Assembly (NCBI RefSeq): GCF_963666195.1
Contig: NZ_OY762653.1
Location: 1,707,501 to 1,771,500, forward strand
DNA: 64,000 nt
Reading direction: 5' to 3'
DNA from: Trichococcus shcherbakoviae
GTDB taxonomy: Bacteria; Bacillota; Bacilli; Lactobacillales; Aerococcaceae
Shown: positions 10,001 through 18,698 of the stretch, piece by piece
Position numbering within the stretch: the first letter of the stretch is position 1
Layout: each line of letters begins with the position of its first letter
Translations under genes and position numbers: made by a program
The notes under the pieces: model-generated
Told to the model about the DNA's origin: nothing
The model's input: only the letters and a program-made list of their open reading frames with translations
The model's database searches: none

Positions 10001-11221
10001 TTACATTACTTTATTTTTGCGCCCGTACAGACTGCTGACGGTGAGCGAGGTGCCGATCAAGCCCAAAATGATGATGTAGCCAGCGATGAAACCGGCCGAG
10101 ATGTACCCGCTGAGCGTCAATGCAAAAGCGGCCAACAGGTCAGCGCCTTGGTAAGAGAGCGAGCTGAAGGCCAGATAAGAAGCTTGCTTATCTTCAGGGA
10201 CAAGGTCGACTTTTCGGGCATTGATGTTTGGCGAGGAAGCCAACTCGCCGATGGTCGCCAAGATCATCAATGGAATCAGGATGTAAATGTTGTTCATGAC
10301 GGCAATCAAACCATAGCTGACGACATAGATCACAAGGCCGTAAAGGATCGTGGCCTTTTCGGATCTCTTTTCAGTGAAGCGCGAGACCAAGAAAGTGAAC
10401 CCGACGACAAGCAGCGTGTTGAGGACCTGCAGCAGACTGAGCATCCTGACGCCATCGATCGGAACCGTGAAGAGTGTCAGCGTTTCGAACTCCTTCGAAA
10501 GCCGAACGGCAGTGTAGGTCTTCAGCGAAAATTCAGCCGTATTGAACAGCGCCATACCCAGGATCAAAAAGAGCCAACGGGTATCTCTCGCTGCGATGCT
10601 GTAGTTCGAAAAGAGGTCCTTCAGTCTGTTGTTATGCTGTTTCTGCGCTGTGGCATTCGTGTAGTCCAACTGGCTCCGAAACAAAAGGGCCATCGCCAGT
10701 TGCGCTATCCCGGCCACCAGAAACAGTTGGAACAGAAAGTGCTGAAAAAGGAACCCGCCGAGCGAAAAGCCCAGCGCCATCGACAAATTGAAGGTCCAAT
10801 ATTGCCATTGGTAAGCCTGTTTCCGATTTTCGACTGTGGTGCAGTCCATCAGCACGGCATCGTAAGCAGGTGAATAGAGATTGAAGGAAATGCCGCAGAC
10901 GAGGTAACCGAGAATCAGCCACCCGTCAGCCGAAAGCAGGCCTAAAAATCTGAGGGCGATCAAAAGCAAAGAGCCCCCATACAGGCTCTGGAAAATATAC
11001 AGGATTTTCTTTCTTTGAAAATTATCCGCTAGATAGCCACCAACGATGCCGGCCAAGAAGCTGACGACCACATTTGTCATGACGAGCAGGCCGGTCAGCT
11101 GCGCATTGAAGATGCCGGCCAGATAGATGACCAGGAATGGGATCGTGCAAGAATAAATCAAACTGTTTATGAAAGAACTGGCCAAAGTCGATCGGATGTT
11201 CTTTGAGAATGTTGTTGCCAT
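10001..11221 (-). CDS. MFS transporter, 406 aa
   Basis: Major facilitator superfamily permease with about twelve membrane segments. Motif A-like loops are visible between segments 2 and 3 (GGYLADNFQRKKILY, about residues 61-75). The segment-4 region YSPAYDAVLMDCT (about 116-128) is typical of the drug/unknown MFS group of Firmicutes. Substrate unknown. The start at 11221 has AGGTGA about five bases upstream. It diverges from the VTT-domain gene across a 348-base gap. Confidence 0.85.
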   Translation of the reverse strand: MATTFSKNIRSTLASSFINSLIYSCTIPFLVIYLAGIFNAQLTGLLVMTNVVVSFLAGIVGGYLADNFQRKKILYIFQSLYGGSLLLIALRFLGLLSADGWLILGYLVCGISFNLYSPAYDAVLMDCTTVENRKQAYQWQYWTFNLSMALGFSLGGFLFQHFLFQLFLVAGIAQLAMALLFRSQLDYTNATAQKQHNNRLKDLFSNYSIAARDTRWLFLILGMALFNTAEFSLKTYTAVRLSKEFETLTLFTVPIDGVRMLSLLQVLNTLLVVGFTFLVSRFTEKRSEKATILYGLVIYVVSYGLIAVMNNIYILIPLMILATIGELASSPNINARKVDLVPEDKQASYLAFSSLSYQGADLLAAFALTLSGYISAGFIAGYIIILGLIGTSLTVSSLYGRKNKVM

Positions 11222-11352
11222 AAATCACCTATCTTATTTAAATTTCTATACACTGAAAGTATCACAGCCGGCGGGATTTTTCCAGCCGGAGCCGCCTTCA
11301 GCGCAACACGGACTTACTTTTTGCTGCTAAGAAAATCTTAATTTTCTTTTTA

Positions 11353-11381
11353 TGGACAAAATGTCAGGAAGTGTTTATAAT
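11353..11381 (+). promoter_or_regulatory. possible promoter in the gap between the MFS and VTT genes
   Basis: TGGACA at 11353-11358, a 17-base spacer, and TATAAT at 11376-11381. A second TATAAT followed by CGG lies at 11523-11528, closer to the gene, so the promoter actually used is uncertain. I see nothing else in the 11222-11569 gap. Confidence 0.4.
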
Positions 11382-11569
11382 CGGGGAAGAAAATCCGACT
11401 TTAGTCAGAGGTAGGCGCACACTGTTTGCGTTATACTGAAGGTACAGAAAAGGAAGCGTTGTCAATGAGTGGGGTTCATGGAATCGATAAGGTAAATTCA
11501 CAAAAAATTTATGTTTGTCAGGTATAATCGGAAATAAGGCAGCACCAAAAAGTGATAAGAGGTGAAAAA

Positions 11570-12232
11570 GTGGAATTGGAGAACACCACCCATCAAGGGA
11601 TTGCATTGAACCGTAAGATCGTCCAGATTTCGACGGTAGTGGGAACAGTCGCGACACTTCTCTTAGGCATTTGGATCTATCGGACAGGCTTTTTCGAAGC
11701 TGAAGGCAGTTTGAAAGCGTTGTTGGCCGGAATGGGCATTTATGCTCCAGTCATTTTTTTGCTGATCCAAATCATCCAGGTCGTCTATCCCATCATTCCG
11801 GGCGGAGTGACGGTCGTGGTGGCTCCACTGGTGTTCGGTCCGCTGTGGGGATTCACATACAGTTTCATCGGCGTATTGATCGGTTCGATCATCAATTTCA
11901 TCTTGGCCCGAAAATACGGCAAGACATTCGTAAGAGCGTTCGTTTCGGAAGAAACCTACAGAAAATATTATGGTTGGCTGATAAAAGGGAATCGTTTCGA
12001 ATGGCTGATGGCATCAGCCTTTGCCCTTCCCGGCTTTCCGGATGATTTTCTCTGCATGGTTGCCGGACTGACGAAAATGTCCATGAAGCGTTTCCTGGTC
12101 ATTTTTCTCCTGTTCAAGCCGATCACCCTTTACTTCTATGGCATCGGCGGGGCTTCGATTGTGACTTGGGTGTTCCTGAACATGCCGACCCTCATCAAAG
12201 GTTGGCTTGCCATCCAACCGGTATTGCAGTGA
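11570..12232 (+). CDS. TVP38/TMEM64 family (VTT domain) membrane protein, 220 aa
   Basis: Integral membrane protein of the VTT/SNARE-associated (formerly DedA-like) family, relatives of which are linked to lipid scrambling or membrane homeostasis. About five hydrophobic segments are visible. The core VTT motif reads FGPLWGFTYSFIGVLIGSIINFILARKYGK (about residues 91-120), and FALPGFPDDFLCMVAGLTKMSMKRF (about 151-175) is the second conserved block. GTG 11570 is preferred because AGAGGTG lies five bases upstream; an in-frame GTG at 11552 would add six residues. A terminator follows directly. Confidence 0.88.
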   Translation: MELENTTHQGIALNRKIVQISTVVGTVATLLLGIWIYRTGFFEAEGSLKALLAGMGIYAPVIFLLIQIIQVVYPIIPGGVTVVVAPLVFGPLWGFTYSFIGVLIGSIINFILARKYGKTFVRAFVSEETYRKYYGWLIKGNRFEWLMASAFALPGFPDDFLCMVAGLTKMSMKRFLVIFLLFKPITLYFYGIGGASIVTWVFLNMPTLIKGWLAIQPVLQ

Positions 12233-12242
12233 AATACAAAAT

Positions 12243-12276
12243 AAAAACGATGAGCCACGGAGGCTCATCGTTTTTT
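12243..12276. terminator. terminator between the VTT and ECF S genes
   Basis: AAAACGATGAGCC and GGCTCATCGTTTT arms around ACGGA with a T run. It serves the VTT gene and, on the other strand, the converging ECF gene. Confidence 0.9.
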
Positions 12277-12278
12277 GC

Positions 12279-12866
12279 TTATTTTCTTCTGACCTTCATC
12301 AATGCTTTGGCGATGAATGGCGCGATCAAACCAGCTGCGACAGCTTCGCCGATTCCGTTGGTTGCGACGATGCCGGCCAGCACCTTCAACAGGTTGGAGG
12401 GATCCACATTCAGGGCTGTTGCGTATTCATTGCCATAGAAAAGGGCGATGAATCCCAACACAAGCACTGTGTTGGTCAAGGATCCCAAAACTGCAGCGAT
12501 GACCATCCCGCGTTTTTCCTGTTTGCGTTTCAGGAAAGCATGGAAAATTAGTCCTGCCACAAGCCCTACCATCACGCGCGGCACGACTGCGATGACCGGA
12601 TTGGTCCAGAGCAGCAGATCCAATGGGGAAGCCGGCAGTGTGTAGGCTTTGACCATGCGCGCCAAGCCCCAGACGAGTCCAACAAGCATGCCGTCCTTCG
12701 TGCTCAGGACGAAAGCGGCCACGATGACCGTGATGTGGATGATTGTCGGATTCAATGGCGGAATCGGAATATTTCCAAGGAAGGGAACGAATGTCTGGAT
12801 GATGATGAACGCAGACAGAATGCCCAGAATGGCGATGCGGTACGTTTTATTTTTTTGTGTTTGCAT
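12279..12866 (-). CDS. ECF transporter substrate-binding (S) component, possibly PanT-like, 195 aa
   Basis: Membrane S component of an energy-coupling-factor vitamin transporter; it would share the general EcfA/A'/T module encoded elsewhere. Six hydrophobic segments. The N-terminal part IIQTFVPFLGNIPIPPLNPTIIHITVI (about residues 22-48), followed by TNPVIAVVPRVMVGLVAGL, resembles S components assigned to pantothenate (PanT) in Lactobacillales, so pantothenate is my best guess. No vitamin riboswitch is visible upstream, in line with a non-riboswitch S component. ATG is preceded by GAGGT at 9 bases. Confidence 0.8.
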   Translation of the reverse strand: MQTQKNKTYRIAILGILSAFIIIQTFVPFLGNIPIPPLNPTIIHITVIVAAFVLSTKDGMLVGLVWGLARMVKAYTLPASPLDLLLWTNPVIAVVPRVMVGLVAGLIFHAFLKRKQEKRGMVIAAVLGSLTNTVLVLGFIALFYGNEYATALNVDPSNLLKVLAGIVATNGIGEAVAAGLIAPFIAKALMKVRRK

Positions 12867-13046
12867 TTCAGCTCAACCTCTTTTTATATATGCATTTCGG
12901 CAAGTGCCGATATATAGGTATTCTACCAAATAGTTCCGGAAAAAAATAGCGGCAGCGGAAGTCCTTTTATTTTCGGGATACGGTATTATTTTATTTTAGG
13001 GAGAAAAAGGGTAAAATAGCAGTATAGAGCCAGAAAGGAAGCCGCC

Positions 13047-13328
13047 ATGAAGAAAATTTTTATAGGTTTGATACGTGGTTATCAGAAATTTATATCGCCA
13101 CTGTTCCCGCCGAGCTGCCGGTATTATCCGACCTGCTCGAACTATTCAGTCCAAGCCATCCAAAAACACGGCGCAATCAAGGGCAGCCTAATGGGCATCG
13201 CACGCATTCTCAGATGTCATCCTTTCGTCAAAGGCGGGTACGATCCGGTTCCGGAACAATTCAGTATCCGCCGCAACAAAGAAGACGAACACAGCCACTC
13301 GGAGCATGAACATTTCCACGAGCACTAA
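13047..13328 (+). CDS. yidD: membrane protein insertion efficiency factor YidD, 93 aa
   Basis: Small amphipathic protein that assists YidC-dependent membrane insertion. The family signature is intact: [31 protein letters not shown] (about residues 8-38), including the three conserved Cys (25, 31 and a later one in ILRCHPF). The C-terminal His/Glu-rich tail ([12 protein letters not shown]) is a lineage-specific extension. AAGGA lies nine bases before ATG. Followed at 45 bases by the phasin-like gene. Confidence 0.95.
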   Translation: MKKIFIGLIRGYQKFISPLFPPSCRYYPTCSNYSVQAIQKHGAIKGSLMGIARILRCHPFVKGGYDPVPEQFSIRRNKEDEHSHSEHEHFHEH

Positions 13329-13373
13329 GATTTTTCGGATTTTCCCATTTCAACAATCAAAGGAGAGATTAAA

Positions 13374-13655
13374 ATGGATGAATTAAAGAAGATTTTCTTA
13401 GCAGGTGTCGGCATCACTTCCACTTCGATCGAAAAGGCTGAAAAGCTGATCAATGAGATGGTCGAAAAAGGGCGCGTTACGGTCCAAGAAGGAAAAGAAC
13501 TGCAGACGGAGTTGACCCGGAAAGCCTCGGGTATCGTGCCGGCGACGAAAGCGGAACTCGATAATCTGCCGTTCGCCAAAAAAGAGGATGTGAAGGCGTT
13601 GGAAGCCAAGATGGACGCAATCAACGCCAAACTGGATCAATTGTTGAGCAAATAA
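13374..13655 (+). CDS. phasin-like coiled-coil protein, 93 aa
   Basis: Small helical protein of the phasin-related group found widely in Firmicutes. The N-terminal part (KIFLAGVGITSTSIEKAEKLINEMVEKGRVT, residues 5-35) is an amphipathic helix, and a heptad-rich C terminus (KKEDVKALEAKMDAINAKLDQLLSK, 69-93) is a likely coiled coil. It lies 30 bases before the UbiB-like gene with its own AGGAG site. This pairing of a phasin-like protein with an AarF/UbiB kinase recurs in this phylum, so a functional link is likely. Its precise role is unknown. Confidence 0.75.
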   Translation: MDELKKIFLAGVGITSTSIEKAEKLINEMVEKGRVTVQEGKELQTELTRKASGIVPATKAELDNLPFAKKEDVKALEAKMDAINAKLDQLLSK

Positions 13656-13685
13656 GCAATCGCAAAAGTTGAAGGAGGGATCAGG

Positions 13686-15269
13686 ATGGCAAGAGACGAA
13701 CGGTTGCATGAAATAGTCAGGATCCTGTCCTCCTACGGGCTTCAATTCCTCTACCATAACCAGGTGAAGCCGAGCCGAAAAGATCAAGATCCAGAGAACC
13801 TTCGTCTTGCTTTCGAAAAACTGGGGCCAAGCTTCATCAAAATCGGCCAGATCCTTTCCACGCGGATCGATATTCTCCCGCAAGCTTTCGTCGAAGAACT
13901 GGCGCATCTTCAGGACAAGGCGCCGGAATTTCCTTTTGCGGAAGTCGAACGCATCTTTATGGAAGAAACCAAACTTTCCTTAGGCGAAGCTTTCCTTTCC
14001 ATCGATGAAAAACCGCTCGCTAGTGCGTCGATTGCCCAGGTCCATCGGGCGGTTCTCCGGACAGGGGAGGAAGTAGTCGTGAAAGTGCAGCGCCCGATCA
14101 TCGATGATCTGTTGATCCGGGATTTGGACATCCTGATCCGGCTCAGCGGAAAGATTCCGAAGGAACTGGTTGAGGTGGTCGACCCCAAAGAGGCATTGGA
14201 GCAAGTGAAGGCGAACACCTTGATCGAACTGGATTTCCGCAATGAAGCGCAGCTCTTGCAGCGCTTCCGGGACCTCAATGCCAACATCGCCTGTGTCGGC
14301 GTCCCGAAAATCTATTCGGGACTGACGACGCGCAGGGTATTGGTGGAAGAGTACATCGAAGGCACCAAAATCACCAACCGCGAACAGTTGGATTTGCTTG
14401 GCTATGATTCGGATGACATCAGCCGCAAATTGATGCTGGCGTATCTGAAACAAGTCTTCCACGACGGCTTTTTCCACGGGGATCCCCATCCGGGCAACCT
14501 GATCATCAAAGAAGGCAAAATTTATTTTATCGATTTCGGCATCATGGGGGATCTGTCGGAGACCACGAAAAAATCCCTTAATGATATTCTCCAGGGCTTG
14601 GCCTCGAAAGATCTGGATCGGATGGTGAAAGTCTGTCTGGAATTGGGGACGCCGAAAGGGCGGGTTGATAAACGCAATCTGTACGCCGATGTCGAGATGT
14701 TGTTCGATATGTACCTTTCGAACAATATGCTGAACGTGAACCTGGGGACGTTCATCACCGATTTCATCAGAATGTTCAAACGGCATAACATCGCCATTCC
14801 GAGCGATCTCACGATCCTCGCGAAGTCTTTGTCGATACTCGAAGGCGTTTTTCTGGAAATTTCCCCTGAATTGAACCTGATTTCGATCGCGAAGGACTAT
14901 CTGAAGGAAAGTTTTACGCTTACGACGCTGATGCAGAAATTTTCTGCGGAAAAGTTGGCTTTGCGGGGCTATGCTTTCATCAAGGACAGCAGCGAAATCC
15001 CAAGCAGTCTGCTGGCCCTGCTGAAGCAAACGGCAAGCGGCAGGACCATGCTGCGGATCGACGTCGATCAGCTGGATGACAAGTGGAAGGACGTCAAAAA
15101 GATGTCCAACCGCGTCGTCATCTCTTTGATTGTTGCCGGATTACTGCTGTCATCAGCCATCATGTCCGGTACGCCGGGAGGGCAATTCTTGGGGCAAGCG
15201 GGCTTTGTGATCGCCGGCCTGTTCAGCATCTGGTTGCTGATTTCCATTTTCCGTTCGGGGAACCTATGA
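13686..15269 (+). CDS. ABC1/AarF/UbiB family atypical kinase, 527 aa
   Basis: Atypical protein-kinase-like ATPase of the UbiB/ADCK family; in relatives it supports ubiquinone or lipid metabolism at the membrane. All core motifs are present. The KxGQ motif is in [19 protein letters not shown] (about residues 48-66), the A-rich nucleotide loop is [10 protein letters not shown] (about 113-122), and the catalytic [25 protein letters not shown] is near 265-289. Two C-terminal membrane helices (about residues 470-490 and 500-522) anchor it. GGAGG is seven bases before ATG. It probably forms a unit with the phasin-like gene. No quinone gene is nearby, so the substrate remains open. Confidence 0.9.
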   Translation: MARDERLHEIVRILSSYGLQFLYHNQVKPSRKDQDPENLRLAFEKLGPSFIKIGQILSTRIDILPQAFVEELAHLQDKAPEFPFAEVERIFMEETKLSLGEAFLSIDEKPLASASIAQVHRAVLRTGEEVVVKVQRPIIDDLLIRDLDILIRLSGKIPKELVEVVDPKEALEQVKANTLIELDFRNEAQLLQRFRDLNANIACVGVPKIYSGLTTRRVLVEEYIEGTKITNREQLDLLGYDSDDISRKLMLAYLKQVFHDGFFHGDPHPGNLIIKEGKIYFIDFGIMGDLSETTKKSLNDILQGLASKDLDRMVKVCLELGTPKGRVDKRNLYADVEMLFDMYLSNNMLNVNLGTFITDFIRMFKRHNIAIPSDLTILAKSLSILEGVFLEISPELNLISIAKDYLKESFTLTTLMQKFSAEKLALRGYAFIKDSSEIPSSLLALLKQTASGRTMLRIDVDQLDDKWKDVKKMSNRVVISLIVAGLLLSSAIMSGTPGGQFLGQAGFVIAGLFSIWLLISIFRSGNL

Positions 15270-15336
15270 GTGCAAAAGTTTGTTTTTTTCAGAGTTGCCG
15301 CCTCATTAAAAACTGTTAAAAATTGAATTGTACCTC

Positions 15337-15365
15337 TTGAAAATCGATTGCCTCTGTTATATTAT
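15337..15365 (+). promoter_or_regulatory. promoter of the tRNA-Tyr/tRNA-Gln unit
   Basis: TTGAAA at 15337-15342, a 17-base spacer, and TATTAT at 15360-15365, 31 bases before the first tRNA. Confidence 0.65.
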
Positions 15366-15395
15366 ATATTGGTCAGCTTTTTAAGGAAAGCTTAC

Positions 15396-15479
15396 GGAGG
15401 GATAGCGAAGTGGCTAAACGCGGCGGACTGTAAATCCGCTCTTTCGGGTTCGGCAGTTCGAATCTGCCTCCCTCCACCA
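15396..15479 (+). tRNA. tRNA-Tyr (anticodon GTA)
   Basis: Class II tRNA with a long variable arm. Acceptor arms GGAGGGA and TCCCTCC pair fully, the discriminator is A, and CCA is encoded at 15477-15479. The anticodon GTA is at 15430-15432. Adjacent to tRNA-Gln. Confidence 0.97.
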
Positions 15480-15480
15480 T

Positions 15481-15552
15481 TGGGCTATCGCCAAGCGGTA
15501 AGGCAACAGACTTTGACTCTGTCATTCGTTGGTTCGAATCCAGCTAGCCCAG
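15481..15552 (+). tRNA. tRNA-Gln (anticodon TTG)
   Basis: A 72-base tRNA: acceptor arms TGGGCTA and TAGCCCA, anticodon stem ACAGA/TCTGT, loop CTTTGAC with TTG at 15513-15515, discriminator G, no encoded CCA. It lies one base after tRNA-Tyr and is co-transcribed. Confidence 0.97.
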
Positions 15553-15596
15553 TCAAACGAGCTTATGAAGCTCATTGGAAACGAATAGTTTATCTA

Positions 15597-15645
15597 AAAA
15601 GACGTTCCTGAAATCATTTTTATAGTGATTCAGGGGTGTCTTTTT
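15597..15645 (+). terminator. terminator of the tRNA-Tyr/Gln unit
   Basis: AAGACGTTCCTGAAATCA pairs with TGATTCAGGGGTGTCTT (with one G-T pair), followed by a T run. Confidence 0.85.
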
Positions 15646-15787
15646 GCATTCTGCGGCATTGATTCCTACTTTTGAGATAAAAGTTCATAATTTGGAAAAA
15701 TGTTTCATCAGAAAAACGTGATATGATGGATGAGGCGTATGTTTCAAAAAAATAGACAATTATCGAAGAGAAAGCAGGGGAAATACA

Positions 15788-15988
15788 ATGGCTAAATGCA
15801 CAGATTGCAACGTTGATTTGATTGAAGGGCTGGGTTTGTATTCGCAAGGGGTTTATCTTGTTGAATTGGCGAAGGAGAAAACATTGAACGGACACACAAA
15901 AGCGGCTTTGGAAGCAGCGGCATGCCCGCAATGCGGCAAAGTATCGTTCTACTTGCCTGAAGAAGAATTAGCGAAACTGGTTGATTGA
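15788..15988 (+). CDS. small zinc-ribbon-like protein, 66 aa
   Basis: Two Cys pairs, KCTDCN (Cys4 and Cys7) and CPQCGK (about Cys46 and Cys49), suggest a single four-Cys zinc site. The part between them is amphipathic. No known name; many Firmicutes carry similar short Cys-rich proteins with unassigned roles. AGGGGA lies seven bases before ATG and a strong terminator comes directly after the gene. Confidence 0.75.
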   Translation: MAKCTDCNVDLIEGLGLYSQGVYLVELAKEKTLNGHTKAALEAAACPQCGKVSFYLPEEELAKLVD

Positions 15989-16001
15989 TTCTGAAGAATA
16001 A

Positions 16002-16042
16002 AAAAATGAGCCCGGGAATAATTCCTGGGCTCATTTTATTTT
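16002..16042. terminator. terminator between the zinc-ribbon and cupin genes
   Basis: AAAATGAGCCCGGGAAT and TCCTGGGCTCATTTT arms with an AT-rich tail on both sides; it serves both converging genes. Confidence 0.9.
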
Positions 16043-16048
16043 TCTTAT

Positions 16049-16471
16049 TTAATGTTCGTTTGGGTCGTTTTTTGCATCTTCATGGGTCGGGTGGACAGTT
16101 CCGGGAACATGGTCAGGGCCTGCGTAGATTGTATACAGTTTAAGTGGTTTGTCCCCTGTGTTGGTGATGTTGTGCCATTTGTCGGCAGGGACAAAGACAG
16201 CATCATCATCGGATACGTTCTGTTTGAAGTACAGGTCGTCCTCTGAGTCGCCCATCACGCACACGCCGTCGCCTTCTTCGATGCGGATGAATTGGTCGAT
16301 GCCATGGTGGACTTCCAATCCGATGTCATCGTTCGGTTGGATCGTCATCACAGTCACCTGTAATTTTTCACCGGTCCAGATCGTTGTGCGATAGTTTTCG
16401 TTCTGCAGGGTTGCGTCCTCGATGTTCACTACGTAAGGTTTTTCGCCGTGATCCTTAAAATCGATACTCAT
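16049..16471 (-). CDS. cupin-domain protein, 140 aa
   Basis: A single cupin barrel. The metal-binding motif 1 is seen as EVHHGIDQFIRIEEGDG (about residues 53-69, with two His and one Glu position), and motif 2 as VFVPADKWHNITNTG (about 92-106, with the third His). The C terminus ends in an acidic tail with His. Such small cupins are often mannose-6-phosphate-isomerase-like or unassigned; the substrate cannot be told. Start ATG at 16471 with AGGAG upstream. Converges on the zinc-ribbon gene. Confidence 0.85.
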   Translation of the reverse strand: MSIDFKDHGEKPYVVNIEDATLQNENYRTTIWTGEKLQVTVMTIQPNDDIGLEVHHGIDQFIRIEEGDGVCVMGDSEDDLYFKQNVSDDDAVFVPADKWHNITNTGDKPLKLYTIYAGPDHVPGTVHPTHEDAKNDPNEH

Positions 16472-16650
16472 TTGAATTCCTCCTAATTTAAATTAATTAT
16501 CTTATTGTAATAACTATAAACTAAGTGTAGCAAAGTGAGCCGGATTTGCAAACGATATGCTTCCTGTGTGATCGATTGCCCATCTGCTTCCATTGTAACG
16601 CTCCTGAAGCGCTTTCTCAAGGAATCAATGCCATTCGGCCGGATTATTTG

Positions 16651-16659
16651 TGATATAAT
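16651..16659 (+). promoter_or_regulatory. extended -10 promoter of cdaA
   Basis: TG at 16651-16652, one base, then TATAAT at 16654-16659, about 33 bases before the cdaA start. No convincing -35 box; the TGn extension would compensate. Confidence 0.5.
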
Positions 16660-16692
16660 TGACGATATAACTTTGAACGTGGAGGTGCGCAT

Positions 16693-17535
16693 GTGTCAAT
16701 CGATTGGGGAGAAATGATCACCTGGAGCAATGCCTTTGATATAGTTGATATCCTGTTGGTATGGTACCTGGTCTACAAGCTGATCATGATTTTAAAAGGT
16801 ACGCGTTCTATTCAATTGCTGAAAGGGATCGGGATCATCGTGCTGATCAAACTGGCTGCGGTCACGCTTCAGTTGCAGACCATAGATTGGATCATGAACC
16901 GTGTCATCCAATGGGGTGTCGTGGCGGTCATTATCGTATTTCAGCCGGAAATCAGAAGGGGTTTGGAGCATCTGGGGAAAACAGGCTTCAGAAAGAAGGC
17001 CAAACGCTCGGTCAATATGAGCGAACGTCTGGTGACGGAGTTGGATAAGGCTGTCCAATATATGGCAAAGCGGAAAATCGGGGCGTTGATATCCATCGAG
17101 CAGCAAGGATTGCTGGATGAGTATGCTGCTACGGGGATAAGAATCGGCGGAGAGGTGACAAACCAGCTGCTGATCAATATTTTCATCCCGAACACGCCCT
17201 TACATGATGGAGCGGTCATCATCCAGGATTACAAAATCGCGACAGCGGCCAGTTATCTGCCGTTATCAGAAAGTTCCTTCATCCCGAAAGAGCTGGGAAC
17301 AAGGCATCGTGCCGCAATCGGGCTCTGTGAAGTCAGTGATGCCATCACCATCATCGTTTCGGAGGAGACCGGGGGCGTCAGCATTGCCCACAAGACGAGC
17401 TTGTTGCGTGAAATGAACCGTGATGATTTTGTCGCCTACCTGACGGATCAGCTGGTCGTGGAGGAAGAGGAAGAAAAGACTACCAATTTCATTCAAGATT
17501 TCTTTGACAATACGAAGTGGGGTGGTTCTGAATGA
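16693..17535 (+). CDS. cdaA: diadenylate cyclase CdaA, 280 aa
   Basis: Makes the essential second messenger c-di-AMP from two ATP at the membrane. Three N-terminal membrane helices (about residues 10-30, 38-57 and 64-80) are followed by the DisA_N cyclase domain with the DGA motif (TPLHDGAVII, near residues 170-179) and the RHR motif (LGTRHRAAIG, near 202-211). GTG start at 16693 with GGAGG seven bases upstream; ATG 16691 is out of frame. First gene of the conserved cdaA-cdaR-glmM operon. Its stop overlaps the cdaR start by four bases. Confidence 0.97.
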   Translation: MSIDWGEMITWSNAFDIVDILLVWYLVYKLIMILKGTRSIQLLKGIGIIVLIKLAAVTLQLQTIDWIMNRVIQWGVVAVIIVFQPEIRRGLEHLGKTGFRKKAKRSVNMSERLVTELDKAVQYMAKRKIGALISIEQQGLLDEYAATGIRIGGEVTNQLLINIFIPNTPLHDGAVIIQDYKIATAASYLPLSESSFIPKELGTRHRAAIGLCEVSDAITIIVSEETGGVSIAHKTSLLREMNRDDFVAYLTDQLVVEEEEEKTTNFIQDFFDNTKWGGSE

Positions 17536-18641
17536 GAAAGCAGCAAGACGATAAGTTTTTGGAAAACAAGTGGGTCGTCAGAGGCCTCTCTTTCGTGATT
17601 TCCTTATTGTTGTTCGCCTATGTTTACTCAGAAAACTATGGCTGGTCCACGAGCACCAGCAACAGTTCCATCAGCACAAGCAAGCGGGAAACCATTTCCA
17701 ATGTCCCAATTCAAGTGAATATCGATACGGATGAGTATTTCATTTCAGGATTGCCGGAAACGGTCGTGTTGACCCTGACCGGACCGGAGAGTGTACTCGT
17801 GCAGACGATTTCCGCTGCGGATTACCGCATCGTCACAGAAGACCTGGACGAATTGGGGCCGGGGACCCACACGATCCAATTGACGGCCGAGAATCTATCG
17901 AATGAAATCGATTATGCAATTACGCCATCGCGAGTGAATGTCGTCATTGAAGAGCGGGTTGCAATCGAGAGCCCGGTGGAAGTCCGCTTCGATGAATCTT
18001 TGGTCGATCCGCAATATCTGGCAGGTATTCCGGAACTGAGTGAGGATACCGTGACGTTGACCGGACCGGCCTCGACCATAAGCCGTGTGGATAGTGTTTA
18101 CGTGACGGTTGCGGCTGAAAATGGCTTGACAAATACTGTGAATATGAATACTGTAATACAAGTAGTGGATGCAGGTGGGAATAAGTTGAATGTTTCCGTC
18201 GATCCGCAGGAAATTTCCGTCAGGATTCCAATTTCTCTTTACGGGAAAGAAGTGCCTTTGGTCATTCAACAAATCGGTGTTCCGCTTGAAGGCAAAATCT
18301 ATACGATTGAAGTGGATGGGGAATCCAGTGTGACCTTGACAGGCGATAAGTCTGTGCTTGCCGAGATTGATGAAGTGATTCTGCCGGTCAGTGTCACGGG
18401 AGTAGAGAGCAACACCACCCAAACAATCACAATTCCGGTCCCTAATGATACTTTGACGGCTACGCCTACCAGTATCAAGGTGAATATCCGCGTGTCGGAT
18501 GCTGCCGAAGCCGCAGCCGATTCGGATACGACCGCTGATGAAGGGGAATCATCCTCTTCCGCCGATGAAAGCAACGCCATCGCATCTTCGGCTTCGGACA
18601 GTCTGGACAGCGAAGCGGATCAATCGGAGAGCAGCTCATAA
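17532..18641 (+). CDS. cdaR: CdaA regulator CdaR (YbbR domains), 369 aa
   Basis: Membrane-anchored regulator of CdaA. One N-terminal helix (about residues 19-36) is followed by an extracytoplasmic part made of YbbR repeats: TLTGPESVL (near 86), TLTGPASTI (near 175) and TLTGDKSVLAEIDEV (near 276) mark three to four repeats. The tail (about residues 325-369) is very rich in Ser, Glu and Asp. ATGA overlap with cdaA points to coupled translation. In relatives CdaR interacts with CdaA and modulates c-di-AMP output. Confidence 0.95.
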   Translation: MRKQQDDKFLENKWVVRGLSFVISLLLFAYVYSENYGWSTSTSNSSISTSKRETISNVPIQVNIDTDEYFISGLPETVVLTLTGPESVLVQTISAADYRIVTEDLDELGPGTHTIQLTAENLSNEIDYAITPSRVNVVIEERVAIESPVEVRFDESLVDPQYLAGIPELSEDTVTLTGPASTISRVDSVYVTVAAENGLTNTVNMNTVIQVVDAGGNKLNVSVDPQEISVRIPISLYGKEVPLVIQQIGVPLEGKIYTIEVDGESSVTLTGDKSVLAEIDEVILPVSVTGVESNTTQTITIPVPNDTLTATPTSIKVNIRVSDAAEAAADSDTTADEGESSSSADESNAIASSASDSLDSEADQSESSS

Positions 18642-18698
18642 AATTAAACAAATCCATGCAAAGAAAATAAATGAAAAATCTAAAGGAGATTACAGGTA